Assembly: GCF_028290495.1 (NCBI RefSeq)
Contig: NZ_JAQGJT010000056.1
Span: 1-60,733 of the forward strand
Direction of reading: 5' to 3'
Source: Tardiphaga sp.
GTDB taxonomy: Bacteria > Pseudomonadota > Alphaproteobacteria > Rhizobiales > Xanthobacteraceae
Length of the DNA stretch: 60,733 nucleotides
The translations under genes and the position numbers were made by a program. Shown one piece after another: positions 17,569-27,765 of the stretch. The stretch's first letter is position 1, and the number at the start of each line of letters is the position of its first letter. A model generated the notes under the pieces. The model saw nothing but the letters and a program-made list of their open reading frames with translations. It had not been told where the DNA came from and did no database searches.

Positions 17569-19068
17569 TCAGGCCCGGGCGCGGTCGCTGCGGATGCCGT
17601 GCAACTGGACCGGGCGATCCGGCAACGTGATCCGGAATGTGGCGCCGAGCGTCCCTTCGACCAGATGGATGTCACCGTCATGGGCGCGCACCAGTTCGGC
17701 GGCGATGGCCAGACCCAGCCCGCTGCCGCCGGGCCGGGCCGAGCCCTGGAAGGCCTCAAACAGATGGTCGCGGGCGCGTTGCGGCACGCCGGGGCCGGTA
17801 TCGGACACCTCCAGGATGGTCACGGCGCCCTCGCGACGGCCGGTGATGCGGATCTGCCGCGGAGCCGTGTCGCTGTGGGGCTGGCCCTCCAGCGCCTGCG
17901 CCGCGTTGCGCACCAGATTGAGCAAAACGCGAAACAGCTGGTCGGGATCGGCATCGATCGTTAATCCGCGCTCGATGGCGTTGACCCAGCCGATCGTCGC
18001 ATCCGAGGCGAGGCCGACGGATTCCTGGACTTCGTTGACCACCGGCTCGACCAGGATCATGCGGCGGTCGGGGGCGGCTTCCTGGGCCCGACCATAGGAC
18101 AGCGTCGACTGGCAGAACGCGATCGCGCGCTCCAGCGAGCGCATCAGCTTCGGCGCGAAACGCTGCACGCGCGGATCGGGCACGCTGGCGAGCTGATCCG
18201 ACAAGAGCTGCGACGATGCCAGGAGGTTGCGCAGGTCGTGGTTGATCTTGGAGACCGCGAGGCCAAGCGCCGCGAGCCGGCTCTTCTGATGCAGCATCGA
18301 GACCAGATCGCGCTGCATGTCGGACAGTTCGCGCTCGGCGACGCCGATCTCGTCGCCGCGCTGCGACGGGATGATGATCCGCGACGAACTTTCGGGATTT
18401 TCGTGGAAGGCGACCAGATTGGCCGTCAAATGCCGCATCGGCCGCACGAACAAATAGTGCAGCGCCAGATAGACGAGGCCCGCGGTCAGGATCGCCAGTC
18501 CCAGCGACACCAGCAGCAGATTCCGGGAAAATCGGTACATCGCCTGGCGCAGCGGCAATTCGTCGATCACCACCTCGATGAACTGGGCGCCCGACGGCGC
18601 CGGCCCGATCACCCGGATCGACTGATTGCCGGTTTCCAGCATCACTTCGAACGTATCGACGATCGCCGACCATACCGTGACCGAGCGCATGTCGATATCG
18701 TGGTCGATCTGCGGCGGCAGATCGGCACTCGCCAGCAACCGGCGCTGCTGGCCCATCTTGATGGCGACGGCGCGGGCGCCGATGCTGCCGAGGATCTGCC
18801 GCGCCAGCGATTCCGGCACCATGCCGAGCGGGGCTGCATCGAGCACCAGCGCCGCGGTATTGGCTGCCGCCAGCTTGTCGTTGAGCCGGTTGAGCCGGAA
18901 ATTGGCGATTGAAGGCACGTAAATCAGGATTTGCGCGATCAGCACCAGCGGAATGGTCAGCAGCAGCAGCTTGCCGGACAGCCCCAGCCCTCGCCCCGGC
19001 CGTCGCGGCGGCGTCTGCTGTTCGGGAATTTCGCCGGCTGCTGACACAGGGTTTGCCTCAGAACTCAC
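17569..19068 (-). CDS. Membrane-bound sensor histidine kinase
   Basis: A 499-residue orphan kinase with two membrane helices (about 34-52 and 184-206) flanking a periplasmic sensor of about 130 residues, then a HAMP-like linker (RPMRHLTANL). The dimerisation box is KINHDLRNLL with H277. The ATP-binding domain shows the N box LVRNAAQAL, G1 DTGPGV, F box FEAFQGS and G2 GSGLGL. Translation appears to begin at a GTG at 19068. No response regulator gene is adjacent, so its partner cannot be named from this window. A conserved HK of this layout is common in bradyrhizobia. Confidence 0.9.
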   Translation of the reverse strand: MSSEANPVSAAGEIPEQQTPPRRPGRGLGLSGKLLLLTIPLVLIAQILIYVPSIANFRLNRLNDKLAAANTAALVLDAAPLGMVPESLARQILGSIGARAVAIKMGQQRRLLASADLPPQIDHDIDMRSVTVWSAIVDTFEVMLETGNQSIRVIGPAPSGAQFIEVVIDELPLRQAMYRFSRNLLLVSLGLAILTAGLVYLALHYLFVRPMRHLTANLVAFHENPESSSRIIIPSQRGDEIGVAERELSDMQRDLVSMLHQKSRLAALGLAVSKINHDLRNLLASSQLLSDQLASVPDPRVQRFAPKLMRSLERAIAFCQSTLSYGRAQEAAPDRRMILVEPVVNEVQESVGLASDATIGWVNAIERGLTIDADPDQLFRVLLNLVRNAAQALEGQPHSDTAPRQIRITGRREGAVTILEVSDTGPGVPQRARDHLFEAFQGSARPGGSGLGLAIAAELVRAHDGDIHLVEGTLGATFRITLPDRPVQLHGIRSDRARA

Positions 19069-19440
19069 GATGAAACGCTGCGCATTTCCGAGATACGGAC
19101 GCCGAAGCGATTCGATGTATTTATTTTAGCATTCATATCCGCCATCCCCGTTGCCAGCCGGGCAATTGCTGGCACGACGGCAAAGACGCCGCGGCCTGTC
19201 CCTTTAAAACACCGCATATTGCGGCATAATCCGGTTTCTGCAGCCAATTTTCCGATATTGCTGCGTCCTACAGGGCAAGATTGACGAAAACAGGACGCTC
19301 CCGTATAAGCCCGCCAACTGTCCGCGATGGCCCGGTCTTGACCGGGGCGGCTCACTTGAAGCCGGACACGGCTCGCTTGGGCCAGCATCAGGACTCACCT
19401 CAATTAATCGGCGAATCGCCCGGTCAGCGGAGAACTACCC
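19069..19440. other. Upstream region of the rpmH operon and of the histidine kinase
   Basis: A non-coding stretch between the divergent histidine kinase (minus) and rpmH (plus). It contains the strong promoter at 19281-19309 and, after it, a GGCCCGGTCTTGACCGGGGCGG-like stem (about 19330-19350) in the long 5' leader of rpmH. No DnaA-box cluster or other origin-like feature was seen, although rpmH lies beside oriC in many other bacteria. Confidence 0.6.
19281..19309 (+). promoter_or_regulatory. Sigma-70-type promoter for rpmH-rnpA-yidC
   Basis: TTGACG (19281-19286) and TATAAG (19304-19309) are separated by exactly 17 bases, near-consensus for housekeeping sigma factor. It points at rpmH, 132 bases from its start codon. 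Confidence 0.8.
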
Positions 19441-19575
19441 GTGAAGCGGACTTATCAACCCAGCAAATTGGTGCGCAAGCGCCGCCACGGCTTCCGCGCT
19501 CGCTTGGCGACCGTCGGCGGCCGCAAGGTTCTGGCTGCGCGTCGTGCGCGTGGTCGCAAGCGCCTCAGCGCCTGA
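19441..19575 (+). CDS. rpmH: Ribosomal protein bL34
   Basis: Complete 44-residue L34, starting [20 protein letters not shown] and ending [10 protein letters not shown], matching the family across its entire length. The start codon is GTG at 19441 with AGCGGAGA upstream. It is a basic protein of the large ribosomal subunit. It is followed after 28 bases by rnpA, the usual pairing, and shares the promoter at 19281. Confidence 0.97.
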
Positions 19576-19603
19576 TCGGGCCTCTTTTACCCGAGATCTC
19601 ATC

Positions 19604-19966
19604 ATGGATCGGTTGCGGCAGCGGGCGGACTTTCTCGCCGTTGCCAATGGGCCACGGATGAACAGCCCTGCCTTCGTTGTGCAGAGTAAACGACGCGATG
19701 ATGACGGCCCGATCCGGGTCGGCTTCACCGTGACCAAAAAAAACGGCACCGCCACCGAGCGGAACCGGATCCGGCGCAGACTTCGCGAACTGGTGAAGCG
19801 CGTCGATGTCGTATCCATGCGACCTCATAGCGATTATGTGCTAGTCGGCCGTCGTGTCGCGTTGAACCGCGACTTTATGACCATGCTCGACGACCTCCGC
19901 TCGGCGCTACAACGCCTCGACCGGCAATCCGCGAAAACACAACCTTCGAAAACGAGCGTGACCTGA
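19604..19966 (+). CDS. rnpA: Ribonuclease P protein component
   Basis: A protein of 120 residues if started at the ATG at 19604 (MDRLRQRADFLAV). The RNR motif region ATERNRIRRRLRELVKR and the central cleft strands FVVQSKRRDD and RVGFTVTKKNG are clear. It binds the RNase P RNA and the 5' leader of pre-tRNA. It lies in the order rpmH-rnpA-yidC. The longer frame back to 19544 would overlap rpmH and is not supported by the family. Confidence 0.94.
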   Translation: MDRLRQRADFLAVANGPRMNSPAFVVQSKRRDDDGPIRVGFTVTKKNGTATERNRIRRRLRELVKRVDVVSMRPHSDYVLVGRRVALNRDFMTMLDDLRSALQRLDRQSAKTQPSKTSVT

Positions 19967-20038
19967 GACTTCCAGTCTGCGACAAGCGCGCAGCCGGCAG
20001 CCCAAGCCGCACCCGCATTGAATGACGAGACCTGAACG

Positions 20039-21892
20039 ATGCTTGACAATCGCAACACCATACTTGCTGTCGTTCTTTCTGGCCTGGTGCTGATCGGCTG
20101 GCAGTATTTCTTCAACATCCCGCAGATGGAGCGGCAGCGCGCGGCGCAGGTCCAGAGCCAACTCGCCAATCCGGCAACGCCCGCGCAGCCGGGCGCCGCA
20201 CCGGGCGCGACCACCCCCGGCGCTGCCCCGGCGAACCAGCAGCCCGCAGCCGCCGCGATCCTCAGCCGCGACGCCGCCATCGCCTCCTCCCCGCGCATCA
20301 AGATCGAAACCCAGCGCGTCACCGGCAGCATCGCGCTGAAGGGCGCGCGCATCGATGACATCGCGCTGAGCCAGTTCCGCGATACGGTGGACCCGAAGTC
20401 GCCCGCGATCGTGCTGTTCTCACCGTCCGGCACCGCCTCGCCCTATTACGCCGAATTCGGCTGGGTCGCCGCCGCCGGCTCGAACGTGAAGATCCCGGAT
20501 GCCAACACCCAGTGGACCCAGGAAGGTACCGGCAGCCTGACGCCAGCGACCCCTGTGACGCTGAAATACGACAATGGTGAAGGCCAGACCTTCCGCCGCA
20601 CCATCGCGATCGACGAGCGCTACCTGTTCACCGTCAAGGACGACGTCACCAATGTCGGCACCGCGCCGGTGACGCTGTATCCGTTCGCGCTGATCTCGCG
20701 CCACGGCACCCCGCACGTCGAAGGCTATTACATCCTGCATGAAGGCCTGGTCGGCTATCTCGGCGACCAGGGCCTGCAGGAATACGGCTACAAGAAAATC
20801 GACGAAGCCAAGGCAGTGAACTTCAAGGTCACCAACGGCTGGCTCGGGATCACCGACAAGTACTGGGCCTCGGCGCTGCTGCCGGATCCCGCCGCCCAGT
20901 TGCAGGCGCGGTTCTCTTCCAATCTGGTCGGCACCGTTCACACCTACCAGACCGATTACCTGCAGGACGCGCAGACCATCGCGATCGGCGGCACCGGCAC
21001 CGCCAACGCCCGGCTGTTCGCCGGCGCCAAGGAAGCCTCGACCGTCGGCATCAACTTCCCGCTCGCGGTCGGCCTCGGCGGCTACAACCAGGCGCTCGGC
21101 CTCAACCACTTCGACCTCCTGATCGACTGGGGCTGGTTCTACTTCATCACCAAGCCGATGTTCCTGGCGCTCGACTTCTTCTACCACCTGTTCGGCAATT
21201 TCGGCGTCGCCATCCTGCTGGTGACGGTGCTGGTCAAGATCATCTTCTTCCCGCTGGCCAGCAAGTCCTACGCCTCGATGGCCAAGATGAAGGCCGTGCA
21301 GCCGCAGCTGGCAGCGCTCAAGGAGCGCTATCCCGACGACAAGATGAAGCAGCAGCAGGAGATGATGGAGATTTACAAGAAGGAGAAGATCAACCCGATC
21401 GCCGGTTGTCTTCCCGTCGCCTTGCAGATCCCGGTGTTCTTCTCGCTCTACAAGGTCCTGTTCGTCACCATCGAAATGCGCCACGCGCCGTTCTTCGGCT
21501 GGGTCAAGGATCTCTCGGCGCACGATCCGACCAACCTGTTCAACCTGTTCGGTCTGTTCGCCTTCGATCCGACGCAGCTGCCGGTGATCGGCCATTACCT
21601 CGCGCTCGGCATCTGGCCGATCATCATGGGCATCACGATGTGGTTCCAGATGAAGCTGAACCCGACCCCGCCGGATCCGACCCAGAAGATGATCTTCGAC
21701 TGGATGCCGCTGATCTTCACCTTCATGCTCGCCGGCTTCCCGGCCGGTCTGGTGATCTACTGGGCCTGGAACAACACCCTCTCGGTGCTGCAGCAGAGCT
21801 ACATCATGAACCGCAACGGCGTGAAGATCGAACTATTCGACAATGTGAAGTCGACGTTCGGCAAGAAGCCGGCGGTCGAGAAGAAGACGTAA
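20039..21892 (+). CDS. yidC: Membrane protein insertase YidC
   Basis: A 617-residue inner-membrane insertase. It has an N-terminal TM helix (NTILAVVLSGLVLIGWQYFF), a Pro/Ala-rich linker at about 45-80, a large periplasmic beta-sandwich to about 350, and the C-terminal 60KD_IMP core with five TM helices (for example FGVAILLVTVLVKIIFFPLASKSY, NPIAGCLPVALQIPVFFSLYKVL). It inserts and folds membrane proteins alone or with SecYEG. It lies 72 bases after rnpA in the same operon. Lengths above 600 are normal for this group because of the linker and periplasmic domain. Confidence 0.96.
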   Translation: MLDNRNTILAVVLSGLVLIGWQYFFNIPQMERQRAAQVQSQLANPATPAQPGAAPGATTPGAAPANQQPAAAAILSRDAAIASSPRIKIETQRVTGSIALKGARIDDIALSQFRDTVDPKSPAIVLFSPSGTASPYYAEFGWVAAAGSNVKIPDANTQWTQEGTGSLTPATPVTLKYDNGEGQTFRRTIAIDERYLFTVKDDVTNVGTAPVTLYPFALISRHGTPHVEGYYILHEGLVGYLGDQGLQEYGYKKIDEAKAVNFKVTNGWLGITDKYWASALLPDPAAQLQARFSSNLVGTVHTYQTDYLQDAQTIAIGGTGTANARLFAGAKEASTVGINFPLAVGLGGYNQALGLNHFDLLIDWGWFYFITKPMFLALDFFYHLFGNFGVAILLVTVLVKIIFFPLASKSYASMAKMKAVQPQLAALKERYPDDKMKQQQEMMEIYKKEKINPIAGCLPVALQIPVFFSLYKVLFVTIEMRHAPFFGWVKDLSAHDPTNLFNLFGLFAFDPTQLPVIGHYLALGIWPIIMGITMWFQMKLNPTPPDPTQKMIFDWMPLIFTFMLAGFPAGLVIYWAWNNTLSVLQQSYIMNRNGVKIELFDNVKSTFGKKPAVEKKT

Positions 21893-21900
21893 GAACGCAG

Positions 21901-22008
21901 GCCCTCATCCTGAGGAGCGGCCTTTGGGCCGCGTCTCGAAGGATGAGCGCCACACTCCTCATGGTTCGAGACGGGGCGAAGCGCGCCTCCTCACCATGAG
22001 GAGCCCAC
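21901..22008. repeat. Palindromic intergenic repeat (CTCATCCTGAGGAG type)
   Basis: Contains CCTCATCCTGAGGAGCGGCC, GCGTCTCGAAGGATGAG and CTCACCATGAGGAG, inverted and imperfectly repeated. This motif class (contig-wide ACCATGAGGAG / CTCGAAGGATGAG) is a familiar dispersed repeat of bradyrhizobial genomes. It sits between yidC and ysxC and is transcribed with them. Confidence 0.65.
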
Positions 22009-22029
22009 GACAAACCGAAGGACCTTCGC

Positions 22030-22698
22030 ATGACCACTGAAACCGATGCGAAGCTGATCGAAGACAAGAAGCTCATTGAAAAGGGCCGACTGCTGTTCGC
22101 CGGCGAGTGGAATTTCATCTGGGCCTCGCCTTCGATCGAGACGCTGCCGCCGATGGCCGGCGTCGAGGTCGCCTTTGCCGGGCGTTCCAACGTCGGCAAA
22201 TCCAGCCTGATCAACTCCCTGACCGGCCGCAACGCGCTGGCGCGGACCTCGCACACGCCGGGCCGCACGCAAGAACTGATCTTCTTCGAGGGCCCGGAGA
22301 AATCCCAGATGCGGCTCGTCGACATGCCCGGCTACGGCTATGCCTCGGCGCCGAAGGTCAAGATCGCGTCCTGGACCTCCCTGATCCATAACTTCCTGCT
22401 CGGCCGCACCAACCTGGCGCGGGTCTATGTGCTGATCGACTCCCGCCACGGCATCAAGGACGTCGATCTCGACGTGCTCAAGACGCTCGACAAGTCCGCG
22501 GTGAGCTATCAGGTCGTGCTGACCAAGGCCGACCAGGTCAAGAAATCCGAGCTTGAAGCTACCACCGAAGCAGTCCGCACCACGCTGCTGAAGCATCCGG
22601 CGGCCTTCCCGCAGCTGTTGGTGACATCGTCGCGCACCGGCGCCGGCATGGCCGAACTGCGCGCCGCCATGGTCCGCCTGCTCGGCGAGCGGAGCTGA
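22030..22698 (+). CDS. ysxC: Ribosome-biogenesis GTP-binding protein YsxC/YihA
   Basis: A GTPase of the TrmE-Era-EngA family, 222 residues, needed for 50S subunit assembly. G1 is GRSNVGKSSLIN, G2 region RTSHTPGRTQ, G3 DMPGYG, G4 TKAD and the G5 region VTSSRTGAG. AAGGA lies before the ATG. The stop codon overlaps the next start (TGATG at 22696-22700), so the two genes are coupled. It follows yidC as in many alphaproteobacteria. Confidence 0.95.
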   Translation: MTTETDAKLIEDKKLIEKGRLLFAGEWNFIWASPSIETLPPMAGVEVAFAGRSNVGKSSLINSLTGRNALARTSHTPGRTQELIFFEGPEKSQMRLVDMPGYGYASAPKVKIASWTSLIHNFLLGRTNLARVYVLIDSRHGIKDVDLDVLKTLDKSAVSYQVVLTKADQVKKSELEATTEAVRTTLLKHPAAFPQLLVTSSRTGAGMAELRAAMVRLLGERS

Positions 22699-23075
22699 TG
22701 ACGCGATCCGGCCTGTTTCGCATCCTGATCATCCTGGCCGGCGTGATGGGCGCCGACGGCGTCATCCTCGCCGCCGCGTCCGCACACCAGCCCGATGCTG
22801 TCAGGCTGGCGACAGCCTCAACGATGCTGCTGTTCCATGCCACCGCGGTGCTTGGCGCCGTCGCCCTGATCGAACGCGGCGTGGTCCACCTGCAGATCGG
22901 CCTTACTTCCGCGATCGGCTTCGTCATCGCGGCTGCGCTGTTCTCCGGCGACCTCGTGATGCGGCAATATGCCGGCCACGGCCTGTTCCCGATGGCCGCG
23001 CCGACCGGCGGCATACTGCTGATCGCCAGCTGGCTGGCGCTGGCAGTATCGGCGGCGTGGCCACGGCGGGCCTAG
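22698..23075 (+). CDS. DUF423-type small membrane protein
   Basis: A 125-residue protein with four predicted membrane helices (ILIILAGVMGADGVILAAASAH, TASTMLLFHATAVLGAVALIE, LTSAIGFVIAAALFSGDLVM, TGGILLIASWLALAVSAAW). The FSGDL and GG/S positions fit the YwdK/DUF423 family, whose function is unknown. Its ATG overlaps the ysxC stop by one base. It is probably co-expressed from the rpmH operon. Confidence 0.8.
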   Translation: MTRSGLFRILIILAGVMGADGVILAAASAHQPDAVRLATASTMLLFHATAVLGAVALIERGVVHLQIGLTSAIGFVIAAALFSGDLVMRQYAGHGLFPMAAPTGGILLIASWLALAVSAAWPRRA

Positions 23076-23149
23076 AACGAAGCGCCTTTGCGCCGCTGCG
23101 ATCAATCGGCTAGAACGCCGCGCAGATTGCCCACTGTGAGATCCGCTTC

Positions 23150-24049
23150 ATGACCGACGCGCCGAACATCATCAGTCCGCTCGATCAGGCCCGCATCCTG
23201 TCGGAAGCGCTGCCGCATATGCAGGAGTATGACGAGGAAACCATCGTCATCAAATATGGCGGACACGCGATGGGCGCCGAGGACATGGCCAAGGCCTTTG
23301 CCCGCGACATCGTGCTGCTCGAGCAGACCGCGATCAACCCGGTCGTCGTGCACGGCGGCGGTCCGCAGATCGCCACCATGCTGCAGCGGCTGGGTATCAA
23401 GTCCGAATTCGCCGCGGGCCTGCGCATCACCGACGCCGCCACCATCGAGATCGTCGAAATGGTGCTGGCCGGCTCGATCAACAAATCGCTGGTCGGCTAC
23501 ATCAACGAAGCCGGCGGCAAGGCGGTCGGCCTGTGCGGCAAGGACGGCAACATGGTCACCGCCACCAAGGCGACGCGGACCATGGTCGATCCGGATTCCA
23601 ACATCGAGAAGGTGGTGGATCTCGGCTTCGTCGGCGAGCCCGACAAGGTCGACCTGACGCTGCTCAACCAGTTGATCGGCTACGACCTGATCCCGGTGCT
23701 GGCGCCGCTGGCGACCTCGAAGTCGGGCCAGACCTTCAACGTCAACGCCGACACCTTTGCCGGCGCGGTGGCCGGCGCGCTGAAGGCCAAGCGCCTGCTG
23801 CTTTTGACCGACGTGCCGGGCGTGCTCGACAAGTCGAAGAAGCTGATCCCGGAACTGTCGATCAAGGACGCTCGCAAACTGATCGCCGACGGCACGATCT
23901 CCGGCGGCATGATTCCGAAGGTCGAGACCTGCATCTACTCGCTCGAACAGGGCGTGCAGGGCGTGGTGATCATCGACGGCAAGACGCCGCATGCGGTGCT
24001 GCTCGAGCTGTTCACCAACCAGGGCACCGGCACGCTGATCCACAAGTGA
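23150..24049 (+). CDS. argB: Acetylglutamate kinase
   Basis: A 299-residue cytosolic kinase that phosphorylates N-acetylglutamate, the second step of arginine synthesis. Visible: [10 protein letters not shown] (phosphate-binding Lys and Gly), VVHGGGPQI, the AAK nucleotide region [12 protein letters not shown], and [13 protein letters not shown]. The N-terminal extension before the kinase core is typical of arginine-regulated hexameric NAGKs, so feedback inhibition by arginine is expected. It starts at an ATG 74 bases after the DUF423 gene. Confidence 0.96.
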   Translation: MTDAPNIISPLDQARILSEALPHMQEYDEETIVIKYGGHAMGAEDMAKAFARDIVLLEQTAINPVVVHGGGPQIATMLQRLGIKSEFAAGLRITDAATIEIVEMVLAGSINKSLVGYINEAGGKAVGLCGKDGNMVTATKATRTMVDPDSNIEKVVDLGFVGEPDKVDLTLLNQLIGYDLIPVLAPLATSKSGQTFNVNADTFAGAVAGALKAKRLLLLTDVPGVLDKSKKLIPELSIKDARKLIADGTISGGMIPKVETCIYSLEQGVQGVVIIDGKTPHAVLLELFTNQGTGTLIHK

Positions 24050-24118
24050 CCGCGCTCGTCCGGCGCGCAAGCGCCGGACGAGCGGCCTTGCGCTGACCGC
24101 GCCACAAGCGAGAATTTC

Positions 24119-24823
24119 ATGACCGAACCCAGGCCAACCCGCTCCTTCGCCCATATCGAGACCTGGGTGTTCGATCTCGACAACACGCTGTATCCGCACC
24201 ACGTCAATCTGTGGCAGCAGGTCGATGACAAGATCCGCGATTTTGTTGCAACCTTCCTCAAGGTGCCGCCGGAACAGGCCTTCAAGATCCAGAAGGACTA
24301 TTACAAGCGCTACGGCACCACGATGCGCGGCATGATGACCGAGCACGGCGTGCACGCCGACGACTACCTGGCTTACGTGCATGCCATCGACCATTCGCCG
24401 CTGGAGCCGAACCCGGAAATGGGAGCCGAGATCGCGCTGCTGCCCGGCCGCAAGCTGATCCTGACCAACGGCTCGGTCGCGCATGCCGGCGCGGTGCTGG
24501 AGCGGCTCGGCATCGCCAGCGAGTTCGAAGCCATCTTCGACATCATCGCCGCCGACCACGAGCCGAAGCCGGCGCCGCAGACCTACGACAGATTCCTCAA
24601 GCTGCATGGCGTCGATCCCGCGAAAGCGGCGATGTTCGAGGACCTGTCGCGCAACCTCGTGGTGCCGCATGCGCTCGGCATGACCACCGTGCTGGTGGTG
24701 CCCGACGGCGCCAAGGAAGTGGTGCGCGAAGACTGGGAACTGGAAGGCCGCGACGCCGATTTCGTCGATCACGTGACGGACGATCTGACCGGGTTTCTGG
24801 CCGCACTCAACGTCGGGCGGTGA
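24119..24823 (+). CDS. HAD-family pyrimidine 5'-nucleotidase
   Basis: A 234-residue haloacid-dehalogenase-like phosphatase of the SDT1/YjjG type. Motif I is FDLDNTLYPH (nucleophile Asp), motif II LTNGS, and motifs III/IV appear as KPAPQTYDRF and AAMFEDLSRN. Family members remove phosphate from pyrimidine mononucleotides or pyridoxal-type substrates. It lies 69 bases downstream of argB with a GCGCAAGCGCCGG hairpin between them (about 24060-24085). Confidence 0.88.
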   Translation: MTEPRPTRSFAHIETWVFDLDNTLYPHHVNLWQQVDDKIRDFVATFLKVPPEQAFKIQKDYYKRYGTTMRGMMTEHGVHADDYLAYVHAIDHSPLEPNPEMGAEIALLPGRKLILTNGSVAHAGAVLERLGIASEFEAIFDIIAADHEPKPAPQTYDRFLKLHGVDPAKAAMFEDLSRNLVVPHALGMTTVLVVPDGAKEVVREDWELEGRDADFVDHVTDDLTGFLAALNVGR

Positions 24824-24885
24824 TCTCTCCCCTGTCGTCCCGGCCAGGCGAATCTTTAAGCTGCCAGGCAGCCCACAATTTCTGC

Positions 24886-24989
24886 TGTCGTCGCCCGGCT
24901 TGACCGGGCGATCCAGCAAACACTGGCCCCCGTTACGAAGCCGCACCGCCGCCGTATACTGGATCACCTGCTTTCGCAGGCGATGACAG
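24886..24989. repeat. Dispersed palindromic repeat (GTCGTCGCCCGG ... CGATGACAG)
   Basis: GTCG-CCCGGC-TTGACCGGGCGATCCAG at the left and GTATACTGGATCACC...GGCGATGAC at the right form inverted ends. The same arrangement recurs at 42969-43050, 49471-49570 and 59273-59352. It lies between the HAD gene and dapD. Confidence 0.7.
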
Positions 24990-25076
24990 GTTGAGTTCTT
25001 GACTCTCCCATCCCAAATCCCGACAAAAGCCGTCCAATTCGCCTGTCCGGCCCTGAACGTTCCCAAGGAAATCCCG

Positions 25077-25922
<846 letters not shown>

Positions 25923-25923
25923 T

Positions 25924-27090
25924 GTGACCGACGCTCTCTCCATCGCCCAGGCGCTGCTGCGCTGTCCGTCGGTGACCCCGGCAGACGCCGGCGCACTTGG
26001 CGTGCTGGAGAAGCTTCTGGGCGATGCCGGCTTCGACGTGCAGCGCGTGACCTTCAGCGAGGAAGGCACCGCCGACATCGACAACCTCTATGCCCGCATC
26101 GGCACGGCCGCGCCGCATCTCTCGTTCGCCGGCCATACCGATGTGGTGCCTGTTGGCGACGAGGCGGCATGGACGCACGGCGCGTTCTCCGGCGACGTCA
26201 AGGATGGCCTGCTGTATGGCCGCGGCGCGGTCGACATGAAGGGCGGTATCGCCGCCGGCGTCGCGGCTGTGCTCGATTATCTGGCAACCAACGACGGCAA
26301 GCCTCAAAAAGACGGCGGGGGCTCGATCTCGTTCCTGATCACCGGCGACGAGGAAGCCATTGCCGTCAACGGCACGGTCAAACTGTTGCAATGGGCGGAC
26401 GCGCGCGGCGAAAAATTCGACCACTGCATCGTGGGCGAACCCAGCAACGTCGAGGCGATCGGCGACACCATCAAGATCGGCCGCCGCGGCTCGCAATCCG
26501 GCACGCTGGTCGTCGATGGCGTGCAGGGCCACGTCGCCTATCCGCACCGCGCGTCGAACCCGGTGCCGGACATCGCCGCCTTGATCGTGACGCTGAGCAA
26601 CGAACCGCTCGACCGTGGCAACGCCCAGTTCCAGCCGTCGAATCTCGAATTCACCTCGGTCGACGTCGGCAACACCGCCAGCAACGTGATCCCAGCGCAG
26701 GCGCGCGCGAAATTCAACATCCGCTTCAACGACCATCACACGCAAGCGAGCCTGCGCGACCTGATCGACGCGCGACTGGTCGCAGCGACCGGCAACCGAA
26801 TTCGCGCCCACATCGTCTGGGAGCCGTGCAACGCGGACTCGTTTGTCACCAGGCCCGGCGCCTTCACCGATCTCGTCACCGCCGCGATCTCGGAGGTTAC
26901 CGGCCGCACGCCCGATCTCAACACCGGCGGCGGCACCTCGGATGCGCGCTTCATCACGCGCTATTGCCCGGTGATCGAATTCGGCCTGGTCGGGCAGACC
27001 ATGCACCAGATCGACGAGCGCACGCCGGTCTCCGATCTGGAGAAGCTGACGAAGATCTATCGCGGCGTGCTCGAGCGGTACTTCGCATGA
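25924..27090 (+). CDS. dapE: Succinyl-diaminopimelate desuccinylase
   Basis: A 388-residue metallopeptidase-like enzyme (M20 family) of lysine/peptidoglycan precursor synthesis. Zinc ligands and catalytic motifs: [12 protein letters not shown] (His and Asp), [11 protein letters not shown], and TGDEEAIA with the catalytic Glu, and a C-terminal His in QTMHQIDER. It starts at GTG one base after the dapD stop codon. Its stop overlaps the next ATG (ATGA at 27087-27090). Confidence 0.95.
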   Translation: MTDALSIAQALLRCPSVTPADAGALGVLEKLLGDAGFDVQRVTFSEEGTADIDNLYARIGTAAPHLSFAGHTDVVPVGDEAAWTHGAFSGDVKDGLLYGRGAVDMKGGIAAGVAAVLDYLATNDGKPQKDGGGSISFLITGDEEAIAVNGTVKLLQWADARGEKFDHCIVGEPSNVEAIGDTIKIGRRGSQSGTLVVDGVQGHVAYPHRASNPVPDIAALIVTLSNEPLDRGNAQFQPSNLEFTSVDVGNTASNVIPAQARAKFNIRFNDHHTQASLRDLIDARLVAATGNRIRAHIVWEPCNADSFVTRPGAFTDLVTAAISEVTGRTPDLNTGGGTSDARFITRYCPVIEFGLVGQTMHQIDERTPVSDLEKLTKIYRGVLERYFA

Positions 27091-27638
27091 CCATTCTCGT
27101 CCTCACCGCGCTGGATGCCGAGCTTGACACCGCGCGCGCGCCTGAGGGCGTCGATGTCGTGTTCACCGGCGTCGGCAAGATCAACACCACGATCGCCACG
27201 CTGCTGGCGCTGCAGGCCAGAAAGCCCTCGCTGGTGATCAACTACGGCACCGCCGGAAAAATCAGGGCGTCGCTACGTGGCCTCGTCGAGGTCGCCCATG
27301 TCGTGCAGCGTGACATGATCGCAGAGCCCCTGGCGCCGCGCGGCACCACGCCCTACGCGCCGGAACTGGACCGGCTGTCGTCCGGCCACGGCGACGTGAT
27401 CTGCGGCACCGGCGACAGTTTCGTCACCACCTCCGATCCGTGGCTGAACACCAACCATGTCGATATCGTCGATATGGAATTGTTCGCGCTGGCCTCGGTC
27501 TGCCGGCACCAGAACGTGCCTTGGCGGGCCTTCAAGTTCATCACCGACGACGCCAACGATTTTGCCCACGAGCACTGGACCGCGAATGTCGCCGACGGCC
27601 AGCAATTGTTCTGGGATGCGGTGAAGCATCTGCTCTGA
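27087..27638 (+). CDS. Putative nucleosidase/phosphorylase-like protein (PNP-UDP fold)
   Basis: A 183-residue protein starting at an ATG overlapping the dapE stop. It is short for the MTA/SAH nucleosidase fold (about 230) but keeps [28 protein letters not shown] (phosphate/ribose loop) and a [11 protein letters not shown] block, where the Glu of the VDME motif binds ribose, plus the catalytic-acid region FITDDAND. It probably cleaves a purine nucleoside such as methylthioadenosine; the substrate is not certain. It is translationally coupled to dapE. Confidence 0.78.
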   Translation: MTILVLTALDAELDTARAPEGVDVVFTGVGKINTTIATLLALQARKPSLVINYGTAGKIRASLRGLVEVAHVVQRDMIAEPLAPRGTTPYAPELDRLSSGHGDVICGTGDSFVTTSDPWLNTNHVDIVDMELFALASVCRHQNVPWRAFKFITDDANDFAHEHWTANVADGQQLFWDAVKHLL

Positions 27639-27660
27639 TTGATGACGCGCCGTCCTCTCC

Positions 27661-27757
27661 CCGTCATTGCGAGGAGCGAAGCGACGCGGCAATCCAGATA
27701 GCCGCAATCGCTAAAAGAACTGGATTGCTTCGTCGCAAGAGCTCCTCGCAATGACGG
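27661..27757. repeat. Palindromic repeat between convergent genes (CCGTCATTGCGAGGAGC)
   Basis: CCGTCATTGCGAGGAGCGAAG at the left is inverted as GAGCTCCTCGCAATGACGG at the right, with AATCCAGAT/CTGGATT inner arms. A long hairpin of this type commonly separates convergent bradyrhizobial genes and could end both transcripts here (nucleosidase and truA). Confidence 0.7.
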
Positions 27758-27765
27758 CTGAGAGT

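Noticed and set aside
19069..19440. Chromosome origin near rpmH
   Set aside because: No DnaA-box cluster, AT-rich unwinding region or dnaA/gidA gene was found. rpmH is not near oriC in many alphaproteobacteria.
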